NCBI RefSeq assembly: GCF_052324685.1
Contig: NC_135220.1
Coordinates: 3,831,216-3,895,215, forward strand
Direction of reading: 5' to 3'
From: Brachyhypopomus gauderio
Lineage: Eukaryota > Chordata > Actinopteri > Gymnotiformes > Hypopomidae
DNA length: 64,000 nucleotides
Shown: piece after piece, positions 36,728 to 48,100 of the stretch
How the letters are laid out: every line of letters begins with the position of its first letter
Numbering within the stretch: the first letter of the stretch is position 1
Translations under genes and position numbers: made by a program
Notes under the pieces: model-generated
Seen by the model: only the letters and a program-made list of their open reading frames with translations
Databases searched by the model: none
Told to the model about the DNA's origin: nothing

Positions 36728-37330
36728 TTCTAGAGTGACCTTCCTACCGCACTTTGAATGGTGGTTTAGCAGAAGCGTACGTTTGTAAGCACCAGACCTA
36801 TTACATACAATTACGGTTATTCTAACCACAAGTACAAAGGCAGTCTAATATTCATTCATTCATTCATTTTCTGTACTGCTTAATCCCACTAGTTGAGGTC
36901 ACGGGGGGCTGGAGCCAATCCCAGCATCTCCGGGTGAAAGCATGGTGCAACATGGGCGGGTCGCCAGTCCACCACATGTCCCGCCCGCACGCACGCTCGC
37001 ACTCACTCACTCACATGGGCAATTTATTGTGATCAATCAACCTACCATGCATGTCTTTGGACTGTGGGAGGAAACCGGAGTACCCGGAGAAAACCCACAC
37101 AGGCACAGGGAGAACATGGAAACTCTGGCAGTCAAATAGTTATTTTAATTATCTGATTAAGTCTTAACACTCCACAAAACTGTAATGATGGCCAAATTTT
37201 GTGTCAATGTCTATGACCAAATGAAAACCTTTGCGATCTGCTAAAAGTCGCACATGATAATGAGAATACATTGGAGGGGTGGAGACATAGTGACATCAGT
37301 GATATACCTGCTTTGTTCACCTTGATATTA
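36728..37330 (+). repeat. Diverged relic satellite unit with an L2-like insertion
   Basis: 36731-36850 and 37140-37315 align with consecutive parts of the array unit (shared: GTGACCTTCCT, CCAGACCTATTACATACAATTA, GACCAAATGAAAACCTTTG, TACATTGGAGGGGTGGAG) but with many substitutions. The two parts are split by the L2-like repeat at 36851-37139. It is clearly older than the near-identical array units. Confidence 0.8.
36851..37139 (-). repeat. L2/CR1-like LINE 3' fragment with (ATTC)n tail
   Basis: Contains the widespread fish signature CATGTCTTTGGACTGTGGGAG and GGAGAAAACCCACACAGG, and a (TTCA)n run at its left end (36852-36868). Confidence 0.65.
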
Positions 37331-40165
37331 AAATATTTCTCTTCAACAGTTCATGTTCCATATGCAGGAACATATTATGCCTACAAATGTCATATAATTC
37401 ATTTTAATTTCAGTTTCTCTCATATTCTCTGTTATTAGTTATAACACCATCAGCGCTGCCTAGAATGGCATAAAATGTTTACAATGAAGTAGCAGTACTG
37501 GTTTAGATGGCATATAATCATCAATCATCATGGTCATAATATTATAAGTGGTGAAATCCAAACTGCACACTCCAGTCATGTAAATCCCGGACCAATCCTG
37601 ATCCTGGACCAGAACTCATGCTTCACTGGCCTTTACTTAAAATACATATCTGTCAATATGACAAATCCATTTTGGAGACCAGAATTACATTTTTTGTTAC
37701 ATTATTTATATGTGGACTTTGAATGTAGCATCGTGTTTTAGATACCAAGATACCCACCCTTATATGTAGCATGGTTGAACAGTACCTGTAGAAAAATGTC
37801 ATACCTGTTTAAAATCGTCGCCTTATGTCTTATAGCCTGAAATCAAAACTGACAAAAATATCACACATTTTATTTACACACGCTCTTATGTCTGTGTAGC
37901 AGTCTGTATCTTTGGTGCCCCGTTGAGAGCTTAGAACTAACCCCCACCCTGAACAACACTACATGAAGTGTAGGCAAAGGTATGTCAAAGAGAAAGGAGG
38001 ATTTAGCACATCATGGAAACCACAGGGAAGCCAGAAAAAAATCCCCAAAGTATAGAAACGATAAAACACAATGACAAATGAGAAGTAGCAAATTAGTGAG
38101 GACAACTTTGTGAGGACATCATTTTGCACGCACAAGGCCGGATTTAATATGATACAGAGCAAACAGCACAAAAGACATCTCAAAACAGTCGTGTTTACAA
38201 GAAACACAGTCCTGTTCACACACAGAAGCAGTCGTGTTTACAAGAAACAGTAAACAGTTAAAGCCATACAAAAAGACAGAGGCTAAGGATCAGGAAATGA
38301 AAATAGCTTAAACTGCTGAAAGTTAGGTTTGGAGACCGATACAGTGACTTGAAAACTGTATGTTTTTGCAACCTGGTTAAATAACACAGTTAGATTAAAG
38401 TTCTGATTACAACTGATGTGGTGTGCTGGAGATCAGAGGGGATGAAGACACCCAGCACTGAGGCACACAGGGGCATGGGCTTGTGACTTAGACGAGAACT
38501 CAGAACAAATTACACAGACAGTATCACAACAGAGCCACTATGAATTATGAATTTGCTACTGAAAACAGAACAAGATCATTCATAAGAACTGATCTGGTTA
38601 ACGGCACTATACTATAAGGTGTAGTAAAGGTTTAAAAACAATCAGTTCTAAAAGTTCAGTTTGGTTTTTTCAGTTTTGATTTTTGGAGAAGGCAGTAATA
38701 TTTCTGCATTTATTTAAATGGATATCTGTCTGATTACGTATAGGGGGTGTATTTAATTTAACTTAATGCCGGAATTGCTGCCACACTCCAGAAATGTTTA
38801 TGATTTCATCTGTTTTGTATATGTCCTCATAGAGCTATGTCCCGTTTCATTTCTCCACATGGATGCCCGCCTGCTCGAGGAATAATGAGATGAGGAGAGA
38901 CCAGCGATCCATCCTGGACCGGCCACCTCCTGCCTAACCGGATATGCCTACACCAAGATAGACATTATTACATCTTTTCCTTTTCTTTATTTCTTTCGGT
39001 CTAAATTGTTGTTGTCATGGTGACCGGTGTCAGCCAGAGGAGGATGGGTTCCCCTCCTGAGTCTTGGTTCCTCTCAAGGTTTCTTCCTCATGTAGAAAAA
39101 AACTAGGGAGTTTTTCCTTGCCACTGTCGCCCTTGGCTTGCTCACTGGGGGCTAGGACTCGGCACTTGTAAAGCTGCTTTGTGACAACAACTGTTGTAAA
39201 AAGCTCTATATAAATAAAATTTGATTGATTGATGTATGGTTTCACCACTGTGGAAATACCATCAAAGTAAATGTAGCATGTTCTTTAATTTAATCATATT
39301 CAGTTTCATGTCAACACCCACCTGTGCTGGAGCACAGAACCACTTTGTTAAAATGGTCTCTGTCCAATTATTTATGATTTTCACTGTTACTGAGATGATA
39401 TCAGATTAGCAGCCATGACTACAGCTATTGAAATGGACAGTGGCCAGCACTAAAAGAGAGTGATTTGTACCCAAATAGATTTCTCCTTAATGTTATCAAA
39501 ATAACTGAGGTACACTACGACAAACATTCGTATTAGACATCTTCAGATGGTGAAAAAAACAATCCTTCAATAATCAAAATCTATAAATATTAATCAAGAG
39601 ACATTTTTACATTACATTTAAAAATTACATTGAAATGACTTAAAAATAAAGTTACATTAAAACGGTCATTTGGTTCATAGTTTAAAAAGACCTGTAAGGC
39701 ATGCTGAACAGCACACTATCCTTAGACCCATCAGCTCAGTTCCTGTGAAGCTCGTGTCCTCTTTGTGCTGTAGCTCAGGACTGTCACGGTTCATTAAGCA
39801 TGGCTCATGAGATCACAGGGCGTGGACACTGATATGGCTTGCTAAAAGCAAAATATAATCTCCTACATTCTCTCCCTTCTGTGTGTTCTCATCTGAACTC
39901 TGAGGGGCCCTTAAAATCAGTGTCTGAAACAAACATTTCTTTCACAGAAACATAATTATTTAAATTATGTACTATGACCACAGTGTCGGCCTTTATCTCT
40001 TTAAGACAGCCATGTCAGAAAATTTGACATTCACAGCAAGTCCCAGAAGTCTTCAGGCCTTCAGTGTGAAAACCACAAACACTGTAGAAGCAGCCATGTG
40101 CACCACACTAGCACTGTTCACAGAAGCATCCCGTCCGGACCGCTGGGGTTATGACCCCAGTGCTA
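37331..40165. other. Non-coding interval between satellite region and bcl2l14
   Basis: AT-rich; no exon with support. A 25-bp motif GCAGTCGTGTTTACAAGAAAC-like is duplicated near 38185-38250. One recognisable repeat (38860-39232) is listed separately. Short open frames here show no domains. Confidence 0.5.
38860..39232 (+). repeat. Dispersed teleost retroelement 3' end
   Basis: Carries the common fish block GGTTTCTTCCTCATG...AGGGAGTTTTTCCTTGCCAC, GGCTTGCTCACTGGGGGCTA, AAGCTGCTTTGTGACAACA and CTCTATATAAATAAA, ending in an ATTGATTGATTGATG tail. The A-rich and ATTGA-repeat end indicates target-primed insertion; family left open. Confidence 0.65.
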
Positions 40166-41601
40166 CTACTCCGGATCACTGCTGCAATGGTTCTCCACCT
40201 CGGTCGCCATCTACAAGGGTGAAATAAGTCAAAGGTCAATCAGTCTGCCCACACTAACAAACAGCAGCCTCGCCAGGCAGCTCGTTGAGCATGTGTGTCA
40301 AAATGGGAACCAGAAGAGAAATGAGGAAATTATTGATAGAGATTTCGACCGCCTGAACATTACAGATAATATGAACTCTGTGCTAGTTATGCCTATGTTC
40401 AGATTTCTCTGTATTGTCATTATTACACAGCTATTGAAACAGATACTATTATATATTTTGTGAATTGTATGTATTGGAATGTTTTAAAAGAACATGTAAT
40501 AATTCCAGTATTTCTTTGTTTACTATCCTGGTTACCCCAGGTGTCTTGATGATTTAGCAACAGCTAATCCACATAGATTAGGGTTTAGTTAATCTGGGAT
40601 TTCTGCACTTTACTTTCTACTTTACACCAAATGAATCTCTGCACTGCCAGCCCTTACCTGGCTGTGGACGGAACATATTTGGGTGAAACGGTCCTGCAGG
40701 TACTGGTTTCCAAAGCCCATAATTCGGCTGACGGCCTGGTTGGAGAGGCCAGCCACCTTGGCGGTGAAGTCCAGGGTAAAAGCGAGCTGTACTAGTTCTG
40801 GGGCCGTATGTGAGCCCTGGGCCTGGGTCAGGGGGATCTGGGAGATGTACTGGTCAGCAAGCTTCTGGAACAAAGTGTAGGACAACCTCTGGAAGAAGGA
40901 CTTCACACTGCTATTCTTCTCAATCTGAGCAGAAGATTAAAGTGGATTGGATTACTGAAGTGAAGACATTCTTTCTGTGAATGGTGAATTTCAGTACCAT
41001 TTAATTAAATGTGAAATAGAAAGAATGCATATATGCATTTGCTTTTGAGTGGAAAGAAACATTTCACCTTCTCATTAATGTCATCTCCATATCGCTTCAT
41101 TAAAATGATTATCCTCTCCACTGTGACATCATCTAGAAGACATTAACAAATTCAACACTGGACAACTACTGTTAGGTTTTGAAATTGTCTAGACGTAGTT
41201 TACAGCCATCAGGGTTCGCAAACAACAGTATAAATTTGTTCAGCCCTCAGTGATCCGTAGCTGGCCAGGAGAACCGATTCACAACACACGAGTGTCAGAA
41301 AAGAAATCTAAAGTTAACATGTAGTTAAATACAGACGAAATAACATGCATCTTAAGACAACTGGCTAAGAATATGTATGACTGGTGTTCTCTTCATCAGG
41401 AAAGGAGGTGCAATGTAGACTAGATGTAGGGGCAGTGAAAAAGTACAAGACTAAAAAGGAACAAGAAGTAAAAGAGAAGTTCTAACTGAGGGACTGACAC
41501 ACATAATGAGAATGAACAAAATGTCAGAGTGCTCTGATTGAGGGTCACAGAGAGTGAATCACAAACTCCCTTACACTAACTTAATAAATGCAAGAAACCC
41601 C

Positions 41602-41640
<39 letters not shown>

Positions 41641-42881
41641 AGAAATCAGGACGCTGTGCCAGTGCAGTCCTGGTACAAACAAAACCATGTTTAAGCGGTC
41701 GTGCTAAAACTTAAATAGTAACTATTAAATTCCACTTGTGTTAACCATGTCTACAGAAATACATCTGCATGATGAACATCATAAAATCTTTTTATTTACA
41801 CAACCATTGTGATGGAAAAAACAGCCACCTGCTTGGGGACTCCACCCTTCTACGTCAGCTGTGGCAGGGTGACTCTCAGCACCATCCACAGCCGGGCTGG
41901 CCTTCACTTCCTTCACGATCCGCTCCAACTCCTTAGACACGTTCTCAAAGTACGTCTGGGTAGGCTCCACGCTAACAGCTGAATGGAACAGGAAGGACTG
42001 CTCAGGACGGGGTCACTTTACATGGTTTCTTCAAAGCACACCAAGGCAGGTGAAGAGACATTCCTGTTCCCACAGATCTTAGTTCAAACCCCAAACTAGC
42101 ACATCTGAACCAGCGATATTCGCTCTGAATATTAGAGCGAAGTGTCTTGGGTTAGCAGGACTGTTCATTTTTATATTATATATAAAAAGAATTTTAAAAT
42201 TACGTAAATTTAATGTTGTTTGTAAAATTGTAGAAACAATAATGCACCTTCAGGAAGCTTCACCATCTCTCTAGGAGTGAGGCCATGAGGCTTTCTTAAC
42301 GATTCAGAATTGTCCACATCCCAATTCCTGAACGAGACCCTTTTTAAAGAGTGCTTCTTTTTCACAGCTTTGGAGGGGTGAAGTGAGGACTCCGTGGCAC
42401 CTTCAGGGCTCAGTGTGGTTACAGGAGTCCTGCAGCCTGAAGAGGAATTGGTGTTTGTGGGAGAAGTATCCTCAACCCTTCTCTCAGACCCCTTCTTTGA
42501 GAACCACTGGAAGAAAACCCTTAAGAACGACTTTCTCACTGGCTCTGTTGTCTTCTGGGTTTTATTTCCCACACCCTCAGTGCAAAACTTGGATGAAATG
42601 AGAGTAGAGTCCAATTCACACAGTTTGTCAGACTCTGTGGTTCCCAGGATCCTCTCAACGGATTGGCGTCGAGCAGAGACATCACTGAACGCCCTTCTGG
42701 CCTGACTACCTCCATCGGCCTGTGTCACCCACTTACGGGACTTTAGCCTGTGTTTCTCACACCTGCCCGCATCGTTGAGACTTAGGCTACGCTTTACGTA
42801 GACCTCCAGCAGCCGAGTGGTGGACCTCTGGTCGAAGAACAGCAGCTGGCGAGAATGAGTGGAGTGGTCCGTCTTTGGCAT
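40166..42881 (-). CDS. bcl2l14: Bcl-2-like protein 14 homologue
   Basis: Minus-strand coding exons 42881-42248 (exon starts at 42889 after CTCTGACAG), 41978-41829, 41132-41068, 40924-40658 and, less surely, 40210-40166. Phases 1, 1, 0, 0 all match; about 386 residues (human BCL2L14 about 327). The first exon encodes a basic, serine-rich, low-complexity region (YVKRSLSLN, RVFFQWFSKKGSERR). The Bcl-2-fold part follows: ERIIILMKRYGDDINEK, then KSFFQRLSYTLFQKLADQ, LAFTLDFTAKVAG and MGFGNQYLQDRFTQ, which line up with the human protein (GLSYSVF, DVTAKL, LGFGTKYLKENF). The last exon gives an MATEVENH tail that does not resemble the mammalian GGWEKIL end, so the true terminus may differ. Role in apoptosis is inferred from the family; no transmembrane tail is seen. 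Confidence 0.85.
41609..41636. repeat. (CA)n microsatellite in bcl2l14 intron
   Basis: About 14 CA dinucleotides between the 41132-41068 and 41978-41829 exons. Confidence 0.92.
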
Positions 42882-42889
42882 CTTGAGAT

Positions 42890-44345
42890 CTGTCAGAGAA
42901 TGGAGACAAATAAGGTAATTAATAACGTCAATAATCCTGACCATCATCGAGTTTTTACATGAGTGGGACTATGGTCTTTCATCCAAAAGATATCAGAATA
43001 ATCTGCCACCCACATGTTTTATTTTGCTTTTGAGACATTTCTTGAAGCAGATTATTTTGGATTTTTCCTTTCAAACCTGAGAACAACTGAACTAGGGCCT
43101 AATAAAATTACAAATTGGCTAAGATGAACTTATTTTATGTAGCCCCAAGCTGTATATTCACACAGTCTGCCAATGGGGTTTTGATATATTACACACAATG
43201 ACATGCCATGCTAATTAGACAGCCCTCTGGGCTTGATTACTTTAGCCTCACCTTCCTGCCATCCGCACGCAGTACTGTTTGAAGCAGATCGGCTAGAATA
43301 TTAAAAAGTTAAAGAAAGTACACTGCAGATAGGCATGTCTATTTTTAGCAGGCATTTTTGTTTACCCAAATGTATTCTAGTCTGTTCATGGCTGCGGAAA
43401 ACACAGACTGTTAGCTAGCTAGTTTTATGAAAAGCCAGCTTATTTATGTTGTCCTTTGATTGTAAGTTTGTTTTAATTTGTTATAAAACAAAAATCGAAG
43501 TTATAAAACTCATTCATGCTGAGTGGCACACCTAAACTTAACCCAGGTGGCAATGACAGTCCAACACACGTCTTTGCCTAAAGCTTGGCCAGCACCCACA
43601 AAGACTAGCGCATCCCCTCTGTTGGGTAGGGGAGCTGGTCAGGAGTGACTCAACGCCCCATGACACTTGGGTAGCTGGGATGGCTGAGCCTGCTTGAGAC
43701 GGGGCCACCTCCCTACCAATGTATGAAACATCTGATGAAACATCTGATTTTGTGCCCACTACTTTTTGAAAGAATAGTTACTCATGTTATATAACATTTA
43801 TATAACTTGTTGTAGTTGATAAAATAAACTTATTACGTACTTATTACGTATTGTTCTACACCAACAGGACTGACTGACAGACGCAATCAAAAATTATTTC
43901 GTTGAAGCCTCATTTCCTAATGCGGATTTCTTTTTCATTTCGATGTAGCTAATTTCGACTTAGTTTTACTAGTGTGAAAGAGTTATTCAGTGTGATGCGC
44001 TCTTCTTCTTGTTTTGTGCAAGTGAAAACATAAACAAAGAAAACCGCTATTCTTCACTTCCGCTTCAACACTACAACAAATGAAAGCGCCACCTTGTACG
44101 CCGTTGCTTTTTTTGTAAGCCCACAACTTGGTTTGCTTTGAAACATGAATTATAACTGGTCTTTTAAAATTGAGAAAAACGCAACAAAATAAAGAAATAA
44201 ACTCAACCGATGCCCACACAACGCTTTTTCGGGGAAATAGAGCACACGATGTAAACAGTTCGTTTTGGTAAATCTGTCCGTGACCTGACCAAAATAATCT
44301 TGTAAAAAAAGTTTTCAATTGTAAAATCTCAGTGTAAAACCTCAC
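42890..44345 (-). other. Intron 1 of bcl2l14 (inferred)
   Basis: Lies between the proposed non-coding exon and the ATG-bearing exon. The segment 43535-43760 is GC-richer with no clear identity. No coding signal is supported. Confidence 0.4.
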
Positions 44346-44450
44346 CTCTGAGAAACGGAGCGAGAAAGGACGTCTAGGAGTCAACGCGAGAAACATTTAG
44401 CTGAAACATTTAGCCGCTCTGCCGTGCAGGAAGACCAAAACCTGCGGCAC
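44346..44450 (-). other. Candidate 5' non-coding exon and promoter of bcl2l14
   Basis: A strong donor CAGAG|GTGAGG lies on the minus strand with its last exon base at 44346. The sequence just upstream (44350-44540) is CpG-richer than its surroundings (GTTCCTCGCTCC-like and CGTCC motifs). The coding exon at 42889 begins only 8 nt before the ATG, so an upstream leader exon is needed; this is the best candidate seen. Confidence 0.4.
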
Positions 44451-45175
44451 ATGACCGTCCACAGGACCGAACCCGTCCCACGTCCGGGAGACCAGCCCAC
44501 CACATTAACGCCCGTACCAATGAACAGTCCGCTTGATATTTGACGTTTGATACTCGCTAGAAATTCCTCAACTTTGGACTTCAGTGGCTCCTGAAACGGT
44601 CGACATACTTAGGTCTACCTAATTTCCTAAGTGTAAAATAGCGTGCCAAATTAACTACGTGCGTGCTCTTTACTGTCATCTCAACAGAAATAGTAGCTAA
44701 ACCGTATGTTAGGTTTGTAAATTAGGGATCATTGTCAAGAAGCATAGGAGACACAAACGTAAAATACACGAGCGAATGAAAGAAGTGCAGGTCTTACAGC
44801 AACTGTTAAGAAAATTTACTATTTAGCGACTCTTGATGTTTTGTTTTATGGTTTTTTTGTCTGTCCAGGGTGCTTTTTCTGCTTTAGTGTATTTTCGCTA
44901 GATGAAAGTTTTACCCTCTTCATGCTATGTATATCTTTTAGTGACCGTCCCTATTTTCACTGTTTCGTTTTTGCCTGGGCCTTTTGGTTTCATTAACCGG
45001 TCATTGTGAAAAAGTAAATGGCACGTCGTGTTTTTTATTGCTGATTCTACAATATAAAGTGGGATGCGCTTTACATCGATACATTCAGTGGTTCTGTGTT
45101 ATTACTGCCAAAAATTATTAAAATGTACATAATGGCCCTTAAAACCTTTCATCTTCAGGGGCGCTGTGCATCTTC

Positions 45176-45187
45176 TGCGCATGCGCA
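45176..45187 (+). promoter_or_regulatory. NRF1-type palindrome
   Basis: TGCGCATGCGCA is a perfect NRF1 consensus. It stands alone, 0.7 kb upstream of the proposed bcl2l14 leader exon; use is unproven. Confidence 0.3.
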
Positions 45188-48100
45188 CTGACCCTAGCTC
45201 ACAAAAGCTGGGATATCGAATGTGAAGTATTTCATTATAATGCTTCAAAAAAATGTAGCCCCAACTCGCCTAGATGTCCTATTAGTTTGAAAACATATTA
45301 TTCAGCAACTAAGCAACTGTAAGTTGTTTAGTAACTAAACTGAAACCTAAAAGGAGTAAAGAATGAGAGTGTGCTCTCTGGTGGTCTGGGGGTAATGTGG
45401 GCTGCTTAAGGCTTCTGTGTCTGTGGGTCGTGTTTCACGGCTAGCATGAAGGAAAATCCTCATGGTAAACATAACAGACGATAAGTGTTTTAAACATTCA
45501 TGATGTATGTCAGGGGGTACTTGACTACTTGTGACTTACGCTTGCCTGAGACATCCCAGAGACCAACAGGCCAAGCAAACAAGTCTATTGTTTCAGCATC
45601 ACATTACGTTTTCACACCACTTTGTTGAATTGGCACAGCTGATATGGCAGTTTGCGCTTGTGTTTGCTTGAATGTGTGTGTGTGTTGTTGTTGTTTAGGG
45701 AAACCCATTGTAAGGGAGCTGTGTGTGTATTAGTATGCTGTGTGCTTGAGATACTTTGTGTGTGTATACAGGAACGAAACACACCATGGTCCAGAAGAGG
45801 CATGGCTTACACAAATACTCTCACTTCACTAACCCTCTGGGACCAGAACTGAGATCACATCACTGATACATGGAGTCCATTTCCACGGCATTTAGATGCC
45901 CAGCGTTTCGTGTGACGGATGTGGTGATTCGCCAGCAATGGGAATGTCACAGCTCCTCATCTGCTCTGCAAACATCACACCTTTTGTCAGTGGGGTTGTC
46001 TCTTCTCTAAAACACTACTAGGCATTTTATGCTATTCTAGAAACTAAATTCATACTCATTATTACACGGGAAAGGTGAGATCAGAGCAAAATGCCAAGAA
46101 CAGTATTAAGAACGGTATTAAAGGTGTGTGTTTAAAGACTACTACACCCTGCCAGTGCTTTGAGTGTAAGCCACCACAAGGGGGCAGTGTGGGTTTGCAG
46201 AGTTTTCCTTTTCGGCTCCTTTGCAGTGGGTTGTTTTGTGCACGCTGTTGCTGCTCACATGTTTCACCTATGGCTCTGCTATGGGAATCAGTCACCCTAT
46301 AACAGCCCCCCACCACCACATCCGTTGTGACGCTCACCCAGTGTTTACACAGCATCTAAGCAGATGTCTCTTACTCTAAGGCAAATTCGGCTTCAATCCA
46401 GAACAACATTAATCTTACCCAATTCTCCTTTACATTAACATTAGAGATTAATATTACTAGACGTTTATCATTAATATACTTTTGCTCTAATTCCACTATA
46501 TTACCTCAAAAGAGATTAAAGACCAGATATTTAAATTAAGTGATATGTGGGAATTTGTCTTAATTCTGGCTGTTGAGATGAAAAGAGGATCATTTTCAAT
46601 GTGAGGTATTATGCTTTCTGCTTGCCTTTCTGACTTGTAGTCCTAAAAATCCAACCCAATATTATACTAATTCTGTTATATGTGAAATAATTGTTCTCTC
46701 ATGCAGTAATAGACTTAATCTGTCCTTAAAGACCAGTCAAAGATCTGAAGGCATCAGGGAAGAATGGTCAGACACGTAAACCCAGACCCATGTGCTTATC
46801 GGGCCTGTTTCCCATAGGGGTAATATATCTGCTGATCTGAGGTCAGTAGAAGTATACAGTTCCCTGTCAGCTTTTACTTCTGTGCAGATGTGTTGTTTCT
46901 GTTCCAGCTACTTTGGAATAACAGTACCCGTCCACGAACCGAGGTTCCCCCCACCCCAAAAGAAGAAGTATAAATGTTGGAATCTGTGCCTTGCACGCCA
47001 TAACTGCGACTGGATATGTCAGGTGAAATCAGGTGAAAGAACCGCTCGGGTGAAAAGAAGCTGAAGCATCAGTGGCCACAGCTATCCAGGTGTTTCACAT
47101 GTTGTTGCTGATCTCCTGGTTACGCTGACAGTAGATTTTAGGTCAACATCTTGTTGCATTGCAGCTCTCTGCGGCAACATGTACTCTCTCCTGCTGCCAC
47201 CTACTGGCCATGAGCTGTAAGGCAGGTAAAAGGGATCGCTTGTGGAATTAAACACCACTGTTCTTTAACCTAACTAAAACCTACTTAATCAGAATGATAT
47301 GATAATGTAGATTTTTTAAATATTAATATATACAACATATGCTAATTAAGTGTTAGATGTAAAATGATATACATTCTCTCCAAGACAAAATATTAAACAA
47401 GCAGAAACAAACTAAGCATCAGTTTCACTCTTGGCAGATAGACACAACTGGTAGACAGACACAGACAGACTACAGCATAGTTTTAAGATGTTATCCTTAG
47501 AGGGTGAACGTGAACTTGTTCATAAAGATGGTGTCAACTCATTTGTGATGTCATCATTTTGCAATCCTATCTAATTACATCAGCTGGCAAACACCTAAAT
47601 CTGAGTTTTTCTTATTCTGTCAAACAGCGATAACATCAAAGCACTTGACAACCTGACAAGCGAGGAAGTCATTTACACCAGAATTCAATCCGTCTCGGGA
47701 ACACAAGACACGCTTACACAGTCCTGGGAATTCACCCCACAGTGCCTGTCCCGACCAGCAGCTACCCTGCACACGTCTTCTCAAGAGATCTCGTGTCTTT
47801 CTGGCATCTTCCAAAAGAGATATAGGTCAGGATTGACCATGTTACCTTCAAGTCACCTGCTTGAATCATTCAGGGGAGTTTAACTCCTGTGGTTTAATTA
47901 TTAAGGTGAGGGTTAAGGCAAACTTTTAGATTTGACGGATGTTGTATATATGTATATATGGTTCAAAGGTATGTTGAATTCTGAGATGTCTACAGAATGA
48001 TCTATGGTTAATTCTGTGAACAGATGGCAAGGCACTGTGGAAGTCATTCTGAGCAAGAGCATCTACCAAATGCCCAACAATTTAAAAACAAATTTGTAAA

